Source of the DNA: Dipteris shenzhenensis
Lineage: Eukaryota; Polypodiophyta; Polypodiopsida; Gleicheniales
Reading direction: 5' to 3' (one strand)
DNA: 64,000 nt
NCBI GenBank assembly: GCA_047967505.1
Contig: CM106538.1
Part shown: piece after piece, positions 43,966 to 55,280 of the stretch
Layout: each line of letters starts with the position of its first letter
Position numbering within the stretch: position 1 is the first letter of the stretch
Position numbers and translations under genes: made by a program
The notes under the pieces: model-generated
Told to the model about the DNA's origin: nothing
The model's database searches: none
Seen by the model: the letters and a program-made list of their open reading frames with translations, nothing else

Positions 43966-44720
43966 TTAAAGGGTGGAGAGAGTAAGTGGTCTGTAGTATC
44001 TTTTTAATTTGCTCCCGTTAAGGTAGCCATCCATTTTTGTCCCATCAAGGGTGGCTATTCGACACGACCCTTGGGGAGTGATCTCAACTACATGGTAGGG
44101 ACCCATACCTCGGTACTTAATCTTGCATTTCATACTACGAACACTGTATAGGAGTGCCAAATCTCATTCTACCAAGTCCTTTTTCTTGAGGTTGCGATTG
44201 AACCACTTTTTCCATTGGGCCTTTTCTACCTAGAGAGAGTAGGCTACATGCAACCTTGTCTCTTCTAACCTTTTGAGATCAAGTAGCCGTTCTGCTAGCG
44301 CGTTGTCTACGAGTCTTTCCTTAATGATAAGACGAAGTCTAGGCACTACATATTCCATTAACATTATTGCCTCCACCCCGAAGGCTAGGCTGAAGGGGGT
44401 ACAATGCATGGCCACTTTGTAGGAGGTCCTATAGGCCCATAATGTTGCTATGAGATTATGCTCCCAGTCGGTACAATTGGCTTCTATCATACAGGTGATG
44501 ATCTTACTGCACGTTTTGTTGGAGCTCTCGGCCAAGCCATTTTCCCTAGGGTAGTATGGCGTTGACTTCCTATGTATGATCATAAACTCACTAGTCAGGA
44601 TTGCTATCATTTTGTTGAGGAAGTGAGCTCCTCAGTCACTGACTAACTCCAATGGATATCCGAACTACGTAATGACTTGTTCATCTAAGAATTTAGTAGT
44701 GGATCTCGCAAATCGACATT
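43966..44720 (-). pseudogene. Athila/Tat-type gypsy integrase (large element)
   Basis: On the minus strand: FGYPLELVSD, stop, GAHFLN (about 44680-44620), then an open frame with STPYYPRENGLAESSNKTCS (about 44565-44505, containing the catalytic E) and WAYRTSYKVAMHCTPFSLAFG. It ends with a C-terminal domain at 44160-43966 (YRGMGPYHVVEITPQGSCRI). The STPYYPQ-NG-AES-NK style is typical of Athila/Tat integrases. The first catalytic D and the zinc finger are missing, because the deletion joins this part to gag. Confidence 0.82.
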
Positions 44721-46495
44721 GGGAGGTATCATGATTTCCCCACCTATGGTAGTGTGTGCTAGGCGTAGGCACTCATTGGAGGGGTGGTTGCCATTGCATA
44801 CCCCACACTAGACATTGTCTCTCCATGGAAACAAGTGGGGGTTGCTCCGCACCTCTTTGGAGGTTCCTGCTATTGGCCTAGCTGATCTAATAGATTGGAG
44901 GCCAGCTCGCTCATATCCAAGCCCTTGTGCTCGTTAGTCTCCTTCTTGATCAATTCTACACTCAAAGACCTAACTGATGGAGCTATTTCTGAGCACGGTT
45001 TGGGGCTTTATCCAAATTCGTCTTGTCCATCATGTTGTCACATATGCGGATGGCCACTTTGCTGCATAAATCAAAGGAGATAGGGTTCATCACCATGAGG
45101 TGGTCGTGTAGCTTCGAGTCTACCAATTCGATAAGAAAGCAGGGCAACAATCGTTCATCGCTCATCCGCTCGTACAGTTCACAACGGGCATTGAGGTGCT
45201 TGATCCTGGCAATGTAATCCCTTAGGGATTCCTTATCATTCTACTTTACATCATATAATTGGTTGATCAGGCTCCATTTATGGCCATGGGGGGCAAACCC
45301 CACAATAAAGGTCTTTCTCAATGTCTCCCAGTTGATCTTCTCTTCTAGGGTGAGAGCCCTATACCACCATTGGCCTGCTTTGCCATCCAGGCTAATACCA
45401 AACACATTGGCCATCTCTAGGTCTCTGGGAGGGCCAAAAGCTTCGCAAATATATTCAAACTTCTCCACATGGGAGACCGGGTCTCCTTCTCCAAGGAACT
45501 TGGTCATTAGTTTGGAGATGGCTATGGGTCAACTCCTCGAGGGATTCGCAAGATCTGCAGGAAACACTGGGGCAGGTGGAGGTGGTGTGGCCCCCCTTCC
45601 TAGGGTGTTCACCAAGATACGCATTTCCTCATCAGTCAACACTATTTGAGTGGCTAGCGGAGGTGGTGTTGCTGTGGGCCTTACGGGGCGTAGGGCTGGC
45701 CTTAAGCCTGGCCCAGGTGGTGGTATCCACGTGGTTGCTGGTACTGGCATTGGAACGGATGTTCCAAGGCCTGCATTCATTGGTGCAATTGGTATGGATG
45801 TGAAGGGACGTACTCTCAAAGGGGGTGGGTCCTAGGGCATAGGAACATTAGCTCCATGCAATGGGCAGTAGGGTGGAAACTGCGGTGCCCCATAGTTGGC
45901 GAAGGTTGGCGGCACCTGGACTATTGGAGATTCATAAGGCGCTCCACCTTGGAAGTTCCTAGTATCCCCTCAGCTGGGGTCTTGCCTTCGAAATTCCCTC
46001 ATCCATGGATCTTCATCATCCATGTTTTCCCACACTTTTGGAATAGGCGGAGGGTCCTGGATCGGCGAAGGTGGTTTCCATCTCGGTCTTTGGTTTAGGA
46101 GTTGGATGTTGCTGACCTTCCCTCCCTGCAGATATGCCGGCAGCGAAGGAGTTCTCCATGTTTGCCGACTCTATTTGGCCCAAGCGACCAACCATGTTGG
46201 AGAATGTACCTGTAAGCTTGGATGCAATGGAAGGTGTAGGCGAGTTAGGAGAGGCTACACTTGTGAATGGGGCCTCAGATGCCCTTGGATCTGAGGGGTC
46301 TTGCATTACCTCATCCAAGCTTTCTGTTTTGTCGGAGCTAGGTAGAGTTTTTCGTCTGAGGCCTACTATCGAGTGAAGGCTAGGGATCGAGCATCTGGAT
46401 TTCCAACTAGGACGGAGGGTGGGCTGAGTGTAGCTCGAAGCACTGTCTTCTGACATGGGATCCTTTGGCAAAATTCTTCCGGACCTCAAGTGCAT
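44721..46495 (-). pseudogene. Gag of the large gypsy
   Basis: It starts at ATG 46495 (MHLRSGRILPKD, a common start in this lineage). The N-terminal part (to about 46016) and a Pro-rich linker (45819-45529) follow. The gag domain at about 45507-45241 reads FLGEGDPVSHVEKFEYIC and KAGQWWYRALTLEEKINWE. A decayed zinc knuckle CGVCNGNHPSNEC lies at about 44815-44777. Frame changes and stops separate these pieces. The knuckle is followed within about 100 bases by integrase sequence. Confidence 0.8.
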
Positions 46496-46559
46496 GTGGC
46501 AGGCCTCTAGCTAAGCACCCTCAGGCTAAACTGAGATTCAGGATTTTTTTTAAAAAGAA

Positions 46560-47250
46560 AATATTTGGCTACCCCAGAGGTATCGCGATGGTCGCGATGG
46601 GATAGCTCTATAGTGATGGTTGAAGGGATAGGATATCGCACCGAGTGGTGGGATATGGGTATAGCAATGGGCAGAGGCATAGTAATGGGCGGCAGGATCG
46701 ATGTGACGTGATGATCAGAGGGATAGATCTTGCCACGGTGTGATGGGATCACAAGTTGGTAGGATACGAATGGAGCACTGAGCGATGGTATAGTTATCAC
46801 AACGGGCATGGGGATCAACAATCGCACTGGGCAGTGCGATAGGAGTGAAGCGATGATCAGCGAAATAAGCGTAATGCGATGATCGACGAAAATAATCAGT
46901 GGAATGAAATAGCAATGGGTGATGTGATTGATGTAACGCGATAGGCAGAGGGATATGAATATGACCATGGGCATGGTAGTGGGCTCACCGTGCTGGTGGC
47001 GGGTAGCAGAATAGCAATGGTTGACGGGATAGCCCTATGGCATTGGGTCAATGTCTGTCAGGTCGACGGGATAGCAACTCTAACAAGCATTTAATCGGGG
47101 CAGCGGGTTAGGTCATGGTTAGAAGTTAGGTCGGTGGGGTAGCCCTATGGCACCCGGTCAATGGGGTTTAACCGACGGGATATGGCTAATGCACCGACCG
47201 ACGGGATATTTGTTCGGCGGGGTAGCTCTATGGCATCGACTCGATGGGAT
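46560..47250. repeat. Degenerate minisatellite-like leader of the large gypsy
   Basis: Motifs such as CGATGGGATAG, AGCAATGGG, GCGATGATC and GACGGGATAG recur every 15-40 bases throughout, with GGGTAGCCCTATGGCA repeated near 47020-47160 and 47216. No coding content. It lies between the gag start and the 5' LTR. Confidence 0.6.
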
Positions 47251-47739
47251 AGGAAAACACAGTGTTGCCAACTGATTTTTGTGGATTTTTTGCAGGATTT
47301 GAGATTTTGTCCTAGATTTGTTCTGCATAGGCTCTCCAAGGGTATTTCGTCTGCAGAATAGGGTTGGGACAAGCTCTTTAAACCATATTCCTCTGGCAAA
47401 ATACACTTAGAGGGTCCATTAAAAAGGTACTATTTATTTTTCCTAGGTCATCCTCAGGAACTGTAAAGAGGATATTTGCTCAAAATTTTATGATGCAAGC
47501 AATGGTGAAAGCGAAAGAAAGGATTTTTTAAAGTCATAAAATAAGATATAAATATATGTATGTTTTATAAAGGTATATTTATATCTATATCTATTTATCA
47601 ATGTTTCATATTTACTTACATATTCCTTGAAATAATTTGGAATTTTTTGCTCCCCAAAAATGACTTGAGCCTATATATTTTGACCCCTCCCACCTTTTGT
47701 CTGCTCATTGCTCGAGGGTTTTTGCTCGAAAAATGGAAA
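47251..47739. other. AT-rich sequence without recognisable feature
   Basis: It includes TATA-rich stretches near 47540-47600. Nothing that I can assign. Confidence 0.4.
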
Positions 47740-47985
47740 CCCCCCGGATATCGCTATATGCTGATAACATAATCCTCATCTCATCCTAAGCGGAGGGGCT
47801 GCAGAGACACTTATAGCCCCTAGAGGTGTTCTGTAGATAGACCTGACAATCAACCTTGGGAAGACCAAGGTTATGGTCTTGCAGTAATCCTAAGACTCAA
47901 TTTCACTTATCAAACTGAGCCAGTGGAGATAGTACAGTCATACACATATTTGGGAGCCGCCTTCACAGGTTTCCTTTTCGAAAAT
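47740..47985 (+). pseudogene. LINE Y reverse-transcriptase fragment
   Basis: Plus-strand reading LYADNIILISS (about 47748) with AEGLQRHL, then LGRPRL in another frame, then EPVEIVQSYTYLGAAF (about 47921-47968). It matches LINE d around its YADD. Here the catalytic motif reads YADN, and stops are present. It is a small piece inserted in the leader of the large gypsy. Confidence 0.75.
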
Positions 47986-48634
47986 TGTTTGTTGCATCAT
48001 CTTTGATAGGGAGAAATGCAACATTAGAAAAGGATCTCTCTCCAATAACCATATGCAAGAATTCTAAAACCCCAAGTATCCATGGGGTTAATACTCTTGT
48101 AGTGGAGGTTCCAAAATAGGGTAGAAGGAATAGAAAAGATCTTATAGATCATGAGTAGGTAGGTGTGGTATAGCAAGCTAACAAAGGTCATATTTGTTGC
48201 AAAGTATATTGATGTGCATCCCATTGTTTCTTTAATACATATGTAGTGGAGAAAACATGAGGGAAGGAAATATCCTATATATTCCAAGAAAAGCTTAATT
48301 TCATTAGCAAGGGAAAATGATATCAATGGATTAAAAGACATAAAACTCAAAATTTGGAGCTTGAAACCTATGAACTTGGAACCTAGCAAGAGCCTTTTAA
48401 TGTAAAGAAAGGGAGAGTGCTAAATGAAAAGGGTTGTGCTTTTATAGGATGTGGGGGGACTAAGGGTTAATTTTGGGTGTTTAGTGTATTAATATGATTA
48501 TGTAAAGCAACATTATCCTTTTGCACCATTTGGAAGATTTTTTTCACTCCTTTGCCTTGAGGGATGTGTCTTGAATGATTTTTAGAAGGGGGGGTTTTTT
48601 CACAGATGCTCCACTTTTGATTTAAGCACTAACC
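47986..48634. other. 5' leader of the large gypsy, no gene recognised
   Basis: A minus-strand open frame of 121 codons (48389-48024) is Phe/Tyr/Ile-rich without a known domain and is probably fortuitous. Confidence 0.4.
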
Positions 48635-48651
48635 TCCTTGGTAGTGGTGCC
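48635..48651 (-). other. Decayed primer-binding site of the large gypsy (tRNA-Asp-like)
   Basis: On the minus strand it reads TGGCACCACTACCAAGG, a few bases after the LTR end. The usual Athila/Tat site is TGGCGCCGTTGCCGGGG. Six bases differ, five of them G to A, as expected from deamination of methylated cytosines on the other strand. Confidence 0.7.
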
Positions 48652-48658
48652 AAAATGT

Positions 48659-49839
48659 TGTCACTATTTCTCCCAAGTGTAGGTTCTGAGGGTTGGTCAC
48701 CTATAGTCATGTTGTTGCTCATTGTAGCATAGGTGTTCACAAGTGTAGCATAGGTCCTCGGGTCATATTCTGGTGAGAGATGTAAGCTAAAGTGTGGAAA
48801 GTAGATCTCATGTGTGTGAGGATGAGAAAGAGTGTTGGATTACAATGATTAATGGAGGCTCTCGCCTCCAAGGGAATTCAAGGGTTTAGAAGGGGGGACT
48901 GCAGGGTTCAAAAAGGAGACAAGGTTGAGAGAGCTATCTAGGAGTTCAAGGGTCCAAAGAGGGTTGCAGGTTTTAGGAGGAGTCCAGGGTTGAGGAGTGG
49001 AGAGCTAGTCTCCTTCACAAATTCAAGGGGTAAGGGTTGAGAAGGAGGGACAAGGGAGGAGGGAGGAGGAGGGAGGAAGGAGGAGGAGGAGGAGGAAGAG
49101 GAGGGAGGGAGGAGGGATGAGGAAGGAGGAGGAGGAGGGAGCAAGGACGAGGAGGAGGGGGAGGAGGAGGAGGAGGAGGAGGAGGAGGGAGGAAGGAGGA
49201 AGGCGGGAGGAGGAAGGAGAGGAGGGAGGAGGAAGGAGGAGGAGGGAGGAGGAGGGAGGAAGGAGGAGGAGGAGGGACTACAAGGGTAGGGAGTGCAAGG
49301 GTAACGGCATGCTAGAACATGATAGTGTAAGAGAGCATGGACACAATGAAGATCAATCACATGAACATAATAGTGAGCTTGAACATTGAACCCCAAAGAG
49401 TGTGAGATTCCTTCCATTAAGAGATATTTATACATGTTGGTCTCTACAAAATCCCTAGGTACCTCTGTGGTGGGATCTCTTTTGTAGGAGACCTTTTGGA
49501 CAAGAGTCCCTCCACTTTTGGGGGGGGACTTTTGGGTCTCTACACAAAGTGGGGGGATCTTTTATGTCTCTGCACAAAGTGGGGGGACTTGAAAAAGTGT
49601 AGGCTTTTAGTATTTCTCTCTCTAGATTTAGTATTTTTCTCTCTAGATCCTGATTTTGCAAGTGTGATTGGATATTTTCTAGAGATTATTTTGGTTATCC
49701 TCATCCTTTAAGATTCATCATAGCATCTTTTAGGCTCAAGATATTACCAGCGGAGCTTTGCCGCTACTCTACACACACAATGCTTTGATCGTTGTTGCCC
49801 TAGATTGCAATTATGGCCCTTGTTGTCATAGGCTTAACA
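48659..49839 (-). repeat. 5' LTR of the large gypsy (1181 bp)
   Basis: It matches 36401-39017 without the LINE. It contains a long purine tract of GGA/GAAGGA units at about 49030-49280. Minus-strand start TGTTAAGCC, end AGTGACA. Confidence 0.85.
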
Positions 49840-50659
49840 CTATTTTGAATTGGAGGATGAGAAAGACTATTCCACAATCACAATGATTTCATTGTACACT
49901 ATATTGCAAATGATAATATATACATGAATAATTAGGGTTAGGACTATCATTTAGTATTAGGGGTTCACATAGCTCCTTTTCTGTCTTATTGGGTTGAGAA
50001 TCTGTGTATGGAAGGTATCAATTACTTGATCAACCCCTTTGAAATTGAGAGGTTGTTTTATTAAAAATATTTTTAGCATTTTTGTAATAAAAGTCTTAAA
50101 ACTTGAAAAATGCAAAACACAAAATTTTATGTGACCATGGCCTTGTGGAGATGCTAAAAATGTCCTTGCTTGAATGAAACAACTTAGTGATCTAATTATT
50201 GTTGATGGTAGGCCACAAGAGATGTGGTTGTCCACTTCAATAAATATCTATATCTAACTTGAAATCAAATAGTGAATTCGTCTAGAGTGAAGCTCTATGG
50301 TTGCTAGTAGTTGAAGATTGATATGTAGATGAATAAATATGCTACTATTGGACTAATGCTATATGATCAAATACCACCATAAAAGTGTCACTTGCAATCT
50401 GGAAGATTTTCCATAAACTCTCCACAAACAAAGCATGAGAAAGAAAAGAAGCTACAAAATCTTCTACAGGTATTTGGAAAAATTCTAATGCATCCAAGGG
50501 ATAGTTACTCATTTTGTTTGAATGATATTCTCTAATGTTGAAAATGCTTGTCAATTGCACGTTCGAAGCTGATTGCTTGTGGGTATATTTGGTTGTTGAT
50601 GCTAACAATTTACATTGATTTTTTGCATGGTTCTTTCCATGAAACATGAACAAGTTGTG
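49840..50659. other. Decayed flank, no gene recognised
   Basis: AT-rich sequence between the large gypsy and a copia remnant. Short open frames on the minus strand show no domain. Confidence 0.4.
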
Positions 50660-52350
50660 TCTTTGAAGCTAACTTGCTAAGATATTGTTAACATCCACAG
50701 AGTACAATCGCACTGAATGCACGGTAACCAGTGATTAGAGGTGATTAGGCTTCATGATTTACTTCCTTTGTATTCTATTCCAAACTATCTTGTACCACTG
50801 ATGTACCTTAAGAGTCTCTTGGTTGCATTCCAGTGTGACTACTTTGGATTTTCCATAAACTATGCTAGTGAGCTTATTGAATAAACAAATATCTGCCTTT
50901 GTAATATTCAAATATATAAGAGATATGATGAGCTACCAATAGTACTTGTCATTAAGTGTAGGCTTTTGTAGATCTTTTGTAAGTTTTAGACCCTACTCCA
51001 TAAAATTACTTGTGACCTTGCAATCTGCCATATAAAATTTCTTTAGGAGACTATCTGCATATTTTTGTTGGCTCATGCAGGTACTGGTTGAGTCTCTTGA
51101 GAACTCAATACCAAGCCAATAGTGCATAAGTATAAGATCTTTCATGTTGAGCTCTACAAATAATTCTTGTTTCAACTTGTTGATGAAGCTTTCATTGCTT
51201 CCTGTCATAATCAAATCATCTACATACAAAAGTGCCATAGTAATGTTTTCCCCTTGAACTTTGTAGTAGAGAGTATGATCTACATTGGACTTCATCTATC
51301 CCAGATTAGAAAAATGTGTGTCAATTTTGCTATACCAACTTCTAGGTGCTTGCTTTGTAGAGACTTTTGTTGAATTGGCAAAATGATTCTCTTTTCCCTG
51401 TTCAGCATACCCTGCTGGTCGTTGCATGTAGACTTCCTCATCTAGGTAGCCTTTGAGAAAAGCATTCTTAACATCTAGCTGGTACGCATTTCATCTACTG
51501 AGTGTGGCTAGTTATATAAAAAATCTTATGAAATCCATCTTTTCTACTAGAGCGTAAGTCTCATTATAATCTTTTCTATAATTTTGTGCAAAATCTTTTG
51601 CAAGTAGTTTGGCTTTGTATCTTTTAATGCTACCATCTGGATTGTACTTTACTTTGTAAATCATTTTTTTGAAATGGTCTTCTTTCATGGTGGAAGGTCA
51701 AATAAATACCAAGTGTTGTTTTTCTACATTGCATCGATCTCTTTCATTCATAGAAGTTTGTCATTTAGGCTTATCAACTGCATCCTCAAAGTACATTCGC
51801 TTTTCTATAGCCATGATGGTATCGTCATAAGAGCATAATTGGTGGTTTCAATTTAAATCGCCTTGCCTTTCTGAGCATATGAAAACCTTGCTGGTGGTTT
51901 GATTTCTCTTGTAGACCATCTAAGTTGTTGCTCTCCTAGAGGTTTTTTTGGAAATTCTTGCTCTCTTCATCAACCTTCTCTGTAGGTGATGTGAATTAGT
52001 GTGTCTATCTCATGTGTATTTGATGTTTTCCATTCTAATTCTTCATAAAAAATCACATCTCTAGAAATTATGACCTTTCGATCGATGGGATCATACAACA
52101 ACTTATATGCTTTGCTCTCTTCACTGTCTCCAACCATGATGCATTAACATGCCTTGACATCCAAATTTCCTTGATGATCATCATGTATGTGGACATATGC
52201 TATGCAACCAAATATGTAGGGATGCCCAATGCGTGGCTTGTATCCATTGAATGCCTCATAGGGTGTAATACCTGCCTGAGAAAATGCTCGTCTTACATGG
52301 CTAATACTTCATAACCCTAATCATTTGTATATCAATTTGTGATGTTCATA
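50660..52350 (-). pseudogene. Copia remnant: integrase end and reverse transcriptase
   Basis: Read right to left: PYEAFNGYKPRIGHPYIFGC (about 52265-52205), post-integrase DPIDRKVIISRDVIFYEE (about 52100-52045), reverse transcriptase NAYQLDVKNAFLKGYLDEEV (about 51487-51430), catalytic LLYVDDLIMTGS (51235-51200) and FSRDSTSTCMSQQKYADSLL (about 51110-51050). A decayed pre-RNase H part follows to about 50700. The open stretch 51295-50993 is the cleanest. Frame changes and stops are present. LTRs were not identified. Confidence 0.82.
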
Positions 52351-53830
52351 TATATCACCGTTGATCATCGAATATAAACTCCCTCGATGGGATGTGTGGT
52401 TTAGTTCTCTTGTGCTATGTGTGCATTAGTTTAAATCATCAAAGCGTCAAATTTGACCAACATAATAGTGTGTGGCTTGCACATATCTAATCTTAGGATG
52501 TGTATATGGGACAATCATGATCGTCCTATTTTTAAAAGATGTGCAACAGTGTAAAGGGTTTTCTTTAGCATGTTGGCTTTAGGCTGTTCTTTCATATTCA
52601 GTTTATAAGCAAGGCGTATTCTATCTCAATCTCCACATACAAGCCAATGGTTCCCTAATAAGAATATTCTCATGTTGTCTTTGTAACAAATGGTTTTTGA
52701 AATGTTGATTTTTCGAGCTTGCAAATCTTCTCATCGTAAACTCAATGTTAGGTAATTAGAAACTGCAACAGAATAAATGATTTTAGTTTATTTTTTTTAA
52801 GGCTATAATATTCATTTTCAATTTTAGTTATTCTATGCTTGCACTCATCTATTGCATTTGCCCCATCTATCCCATCCATTAGATAAATGGAATGCCTCAT
52901 GTCATGTCATGTTTAGTCACAATTTTAGATAGGTTGAAATTTTCCCATCATGCCGACCATCCATTATGGAAGATGAAGCCTTTGATGGTCGTTCATATAT
53001 ATACTTCACAATATATATCACACTTCAATGAGGAAGAAATGAGAATGGTATGCACCTTGGAGTTGCTAGAAAAAATGAAAGAGACTCTTTTAAGTACTTC
53101 ATATTTTTGCAAGTATCAATTTAAAGCTGAAAGTGGTCTATTCTTGTTATCCCCAATTACTTATGAATCTGATCCAAGTGGTCACTTAGTTGTAGTAGAG
53201 GGATTCCATTCGTCTACCAATTGGTTCAACAAATGGATAGGAAAGTGAAAGGAGATGAGAGAAAACATTTCTAGAAAATTGAGTAAGGAAAAGGAACTAC
53301 AAGGAAGCTTGATAGCCAGTCAAGAATCATGTTGCACCTCCTTGTAAGCAGATATACATAATCTTGTAAGCATATATATAATCTTGAGGCTTAGAAAAGT
53401 CCAACTCTAGCCTTGCACCAAGAACTCATCTTGCATGTGCATACTAAATCCACTTTCCTCTTAAAACCTTGCACATACAAACACAACTTGGGAAGGCAAT
53501 GGAAGGTCATTGGTCTACTCATGGAATCTAAGATAACAAAACCAATCTTGTGCATTATGCACACGGTAGTAGTCATTTTTGTCTATTTCGATGAGTATGC
53601 ATGATTGAGGAATATATTGCATATTTTAGGAACTTTCCTTTCCCAATTGCCACACATCTTTTTGTCGCAAAAATTAGATAGGTGCGTGTTATATGATTGA
53701 GCATGTATGTTATGTTTCAAAACTTTTAAGTGGAGGTTATAAATTTCACATGCGATGCTTTACTTTGTCTTCCATGTTTACTTTATGTTGCATTTAAAAT
53801 CATGGAGTTGTCTACAAAGCTGCATATCAG
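52351..53830. other. No recognised gene
   Basis: A plus-strand open frame at 52892-53248 (118 codons, FNEEEMRMVCTLELLEKM) has no known domain and no splice context I trust. The rest is AT-rich. Confidence 0.35.
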
Positions 53831-55019
53831 GTGCAAGACTAGGGTACGAGTGCCAAAAGCTACATGAAAAACTTGACAATGTGATCGATGCTAACACTAG
53901 TCCATCCAAGAACGTAGAAGTAGCTTTTATCGCATGTACAAGCCTTTATCGCGATGGAAGTAGGTTAGGACTAAGACTTTTGTCACTAATGCCAACTCAT
54001 CATCATTTCGCCAAAACTGGCTGTGGTAGGAGTAGCATCACTTGGAGTGGATGTAGTGGCAATAGGTGCCTATGTGTCGGAGAGACAAGCTAGTCTCTAA
54101 TCCAAAGACAATACCTTGGAGTTCCTGGATACAAAGAAGTGGCACACCAAGTACAACCACATGGGATAGTTAGTACTATCAAGCTTGTCTTCATTCCAAA
54201 CAAGTCATTGTTGGCCATTGCAAACAAAAATCCTCGAAGAAGAAAGGGCCCTCCCTGCAAATGTCAAAGCCTCAAGGCTATCACTGCAATGAGCTGGCTG
54301 CCCAAAAGCTAGCATAGAATCTACAAATGTCAACCAAAAAATGATAGTAAAAGCTCCGCAAATGGGAAGAGCAACTGGGCCTGCTCAAACACTGAGCCAA
54401 AGCGCACAAATCTATCCTGCAAAATCTACCTATAATTCTACAAGAGTCTGCAAAAGCCCATCCCAAATGTATGCACAAATCTACTCCAAAGTACTTGAAA
54501 TTGAAGTCCCCAATGCACAAGAGCTAATGCAAGTCAACACGTGCAAAAGCCCCACACGATGGCACGGGTGTAAGGACGCATTGAGCTTTGAGCAGGTGCA
54601 GCTGACGGCCGTGCGGGTACCATTGTATGACAAAATCAACAGTAGAAGACAGCAAACTGAGTCACGATTATGTGACGGGAGTTTACCAGCTGGGGGCTTC
54701 TGCAAATGTTGACACGTTATGCGTGAAGTAGAAGTTCCTCCCAAAATGGTGGCACCAATCTGTTGGAAAGCTAAAGCAAAATTATCAACGCTGAGGTTGC
54801 AAATGTGCCGAGCTGTAGGTTGAGGTGGGATTGAGCTCTCTATCTCTATATTTCTTCATCCAAACACCGAACTACCCAAACTAATGTTTGATGAATATAA
54901 ACAGAAGCCACTCCCACCCTTCATTACACATCGGGTCAGCTCCCGTTTTTACCCGATGCATTCGATTCCTTGAGAGGAAGGTGGGCTGAGCAGGGAGACA
55001 GGTAGGAGCAAGAGAACCT
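53831..55019 (-). pseudogene. Copia element 3: gag start and leader (relative of element 2)
   Basis: On the minus strand the reading MANNDLFG (about 54219) then KLDSTNYPMWLYLV (about 54190) matches the Gag start of element 2 (NNQDLFG...KLDGTNYPMW), with frame changes. Its leader (about 54250-55019) matches 16990-17585, for example GATAGCCTTGAGGCTTT at about 54272. Gag is readable only for a short stretch. Confidence 0.7.
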
Positions 55020-55031
55020 GCTCTGATACCA
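55020..55031 (-). other. Primer-binding site of copia element 3
   Basis: Minus strand TGGTATCAGAGC, next to the LTR end CCTGACA. Confidence 0.9.
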
Positions 55032-55032
55032 A

Positions 55033-55280
55033 TGTCAGGTGAAGCAATGGGAATGCAAGGGAGCATACACCAAGCTGAGGGAATGAAGTGTACTTGCAAA
55101 TGGCTAATGAAGAAGGTACGAGAGGCCAGGACTAAAAGTCCTAAGTAAACTAGGTGTACTAGAACTAAATGTCCTAACTAGCCTACAAGGCCATACCAGG
55201 GCTAAGTGCTGCCAAAGTAGAGCTGGTGCAGCACAAGGAAGAGATACTTCTGTTGATTCAATCAAGAAAGAGCAGCATGT
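55033..55280 (-). repeat. LTR of copia element 3, outer end not defined
   Basis: It starts TGTCAGG at 55033. Around 55120-55210 it has AGGACTAAAAGTCCTAAG, ACTAAATGTCCTAACTAG and CTACAAGGCCATACCAGGG, decayed counterparts of the AGGACTAAGTGTCCTAGG and CTACAAGGCACATACCATGG blocks of element 2's LTR arm. I did not find the second inverted arm here. The right boundary is a guess. Confidence 0.5.

Larger units (their letters stand above)
36401..49839 (-). mobile_element. Large Athila/Tat-like Ty3/gypsy element (13.4 kb), internally deleted
   Basis: Two long LTRs, 36401-39017 (with a LINE inside) and 48659-49839, enclose a minus-strand gag, integrase and other sequence. Both LTRs start TGTCACTATTTCTCCCAAGT and end TTAACA. 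The primer site at 48635-48651 is next to the right LTR, which is therefore the 5' LTR. The flanks share CTATTTT (36393 and 49840), a possible target duplication blurred by a T run. Protease, reverse transcriptase and RNase H are missing between gag (to about 44721) and integrase (from about 44700). The LTRs have diverged considerably, so the insertion is old. Confidence 0.8.

Noticed and set aside
48024-48389. Hydrophobic 121-codon minus-strand frame resembling a membrane protein
   Set aside because: It lies in the AT-rich leader of an old gypsy; Phe/Ile/Tyr richness follows from composition and no family was recognised.
49117-49389. Arg/Glu/Gly-rich and Ser/Pro-rich open frames across the purine tracts (also near 38004-38548 and 48938-49435)
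   Set aside because: Compositional products of GGA repeats inside LTRs.
50660-52350. Joining the copia RT here with the copia integrase-RNase H at 33541-34990 as one element split by the large gypsy
   Set aside because: Both pieces contain integrase-side sequence and the minus-strand order does not allow a single gag-IN-RT-RH element without duplication.
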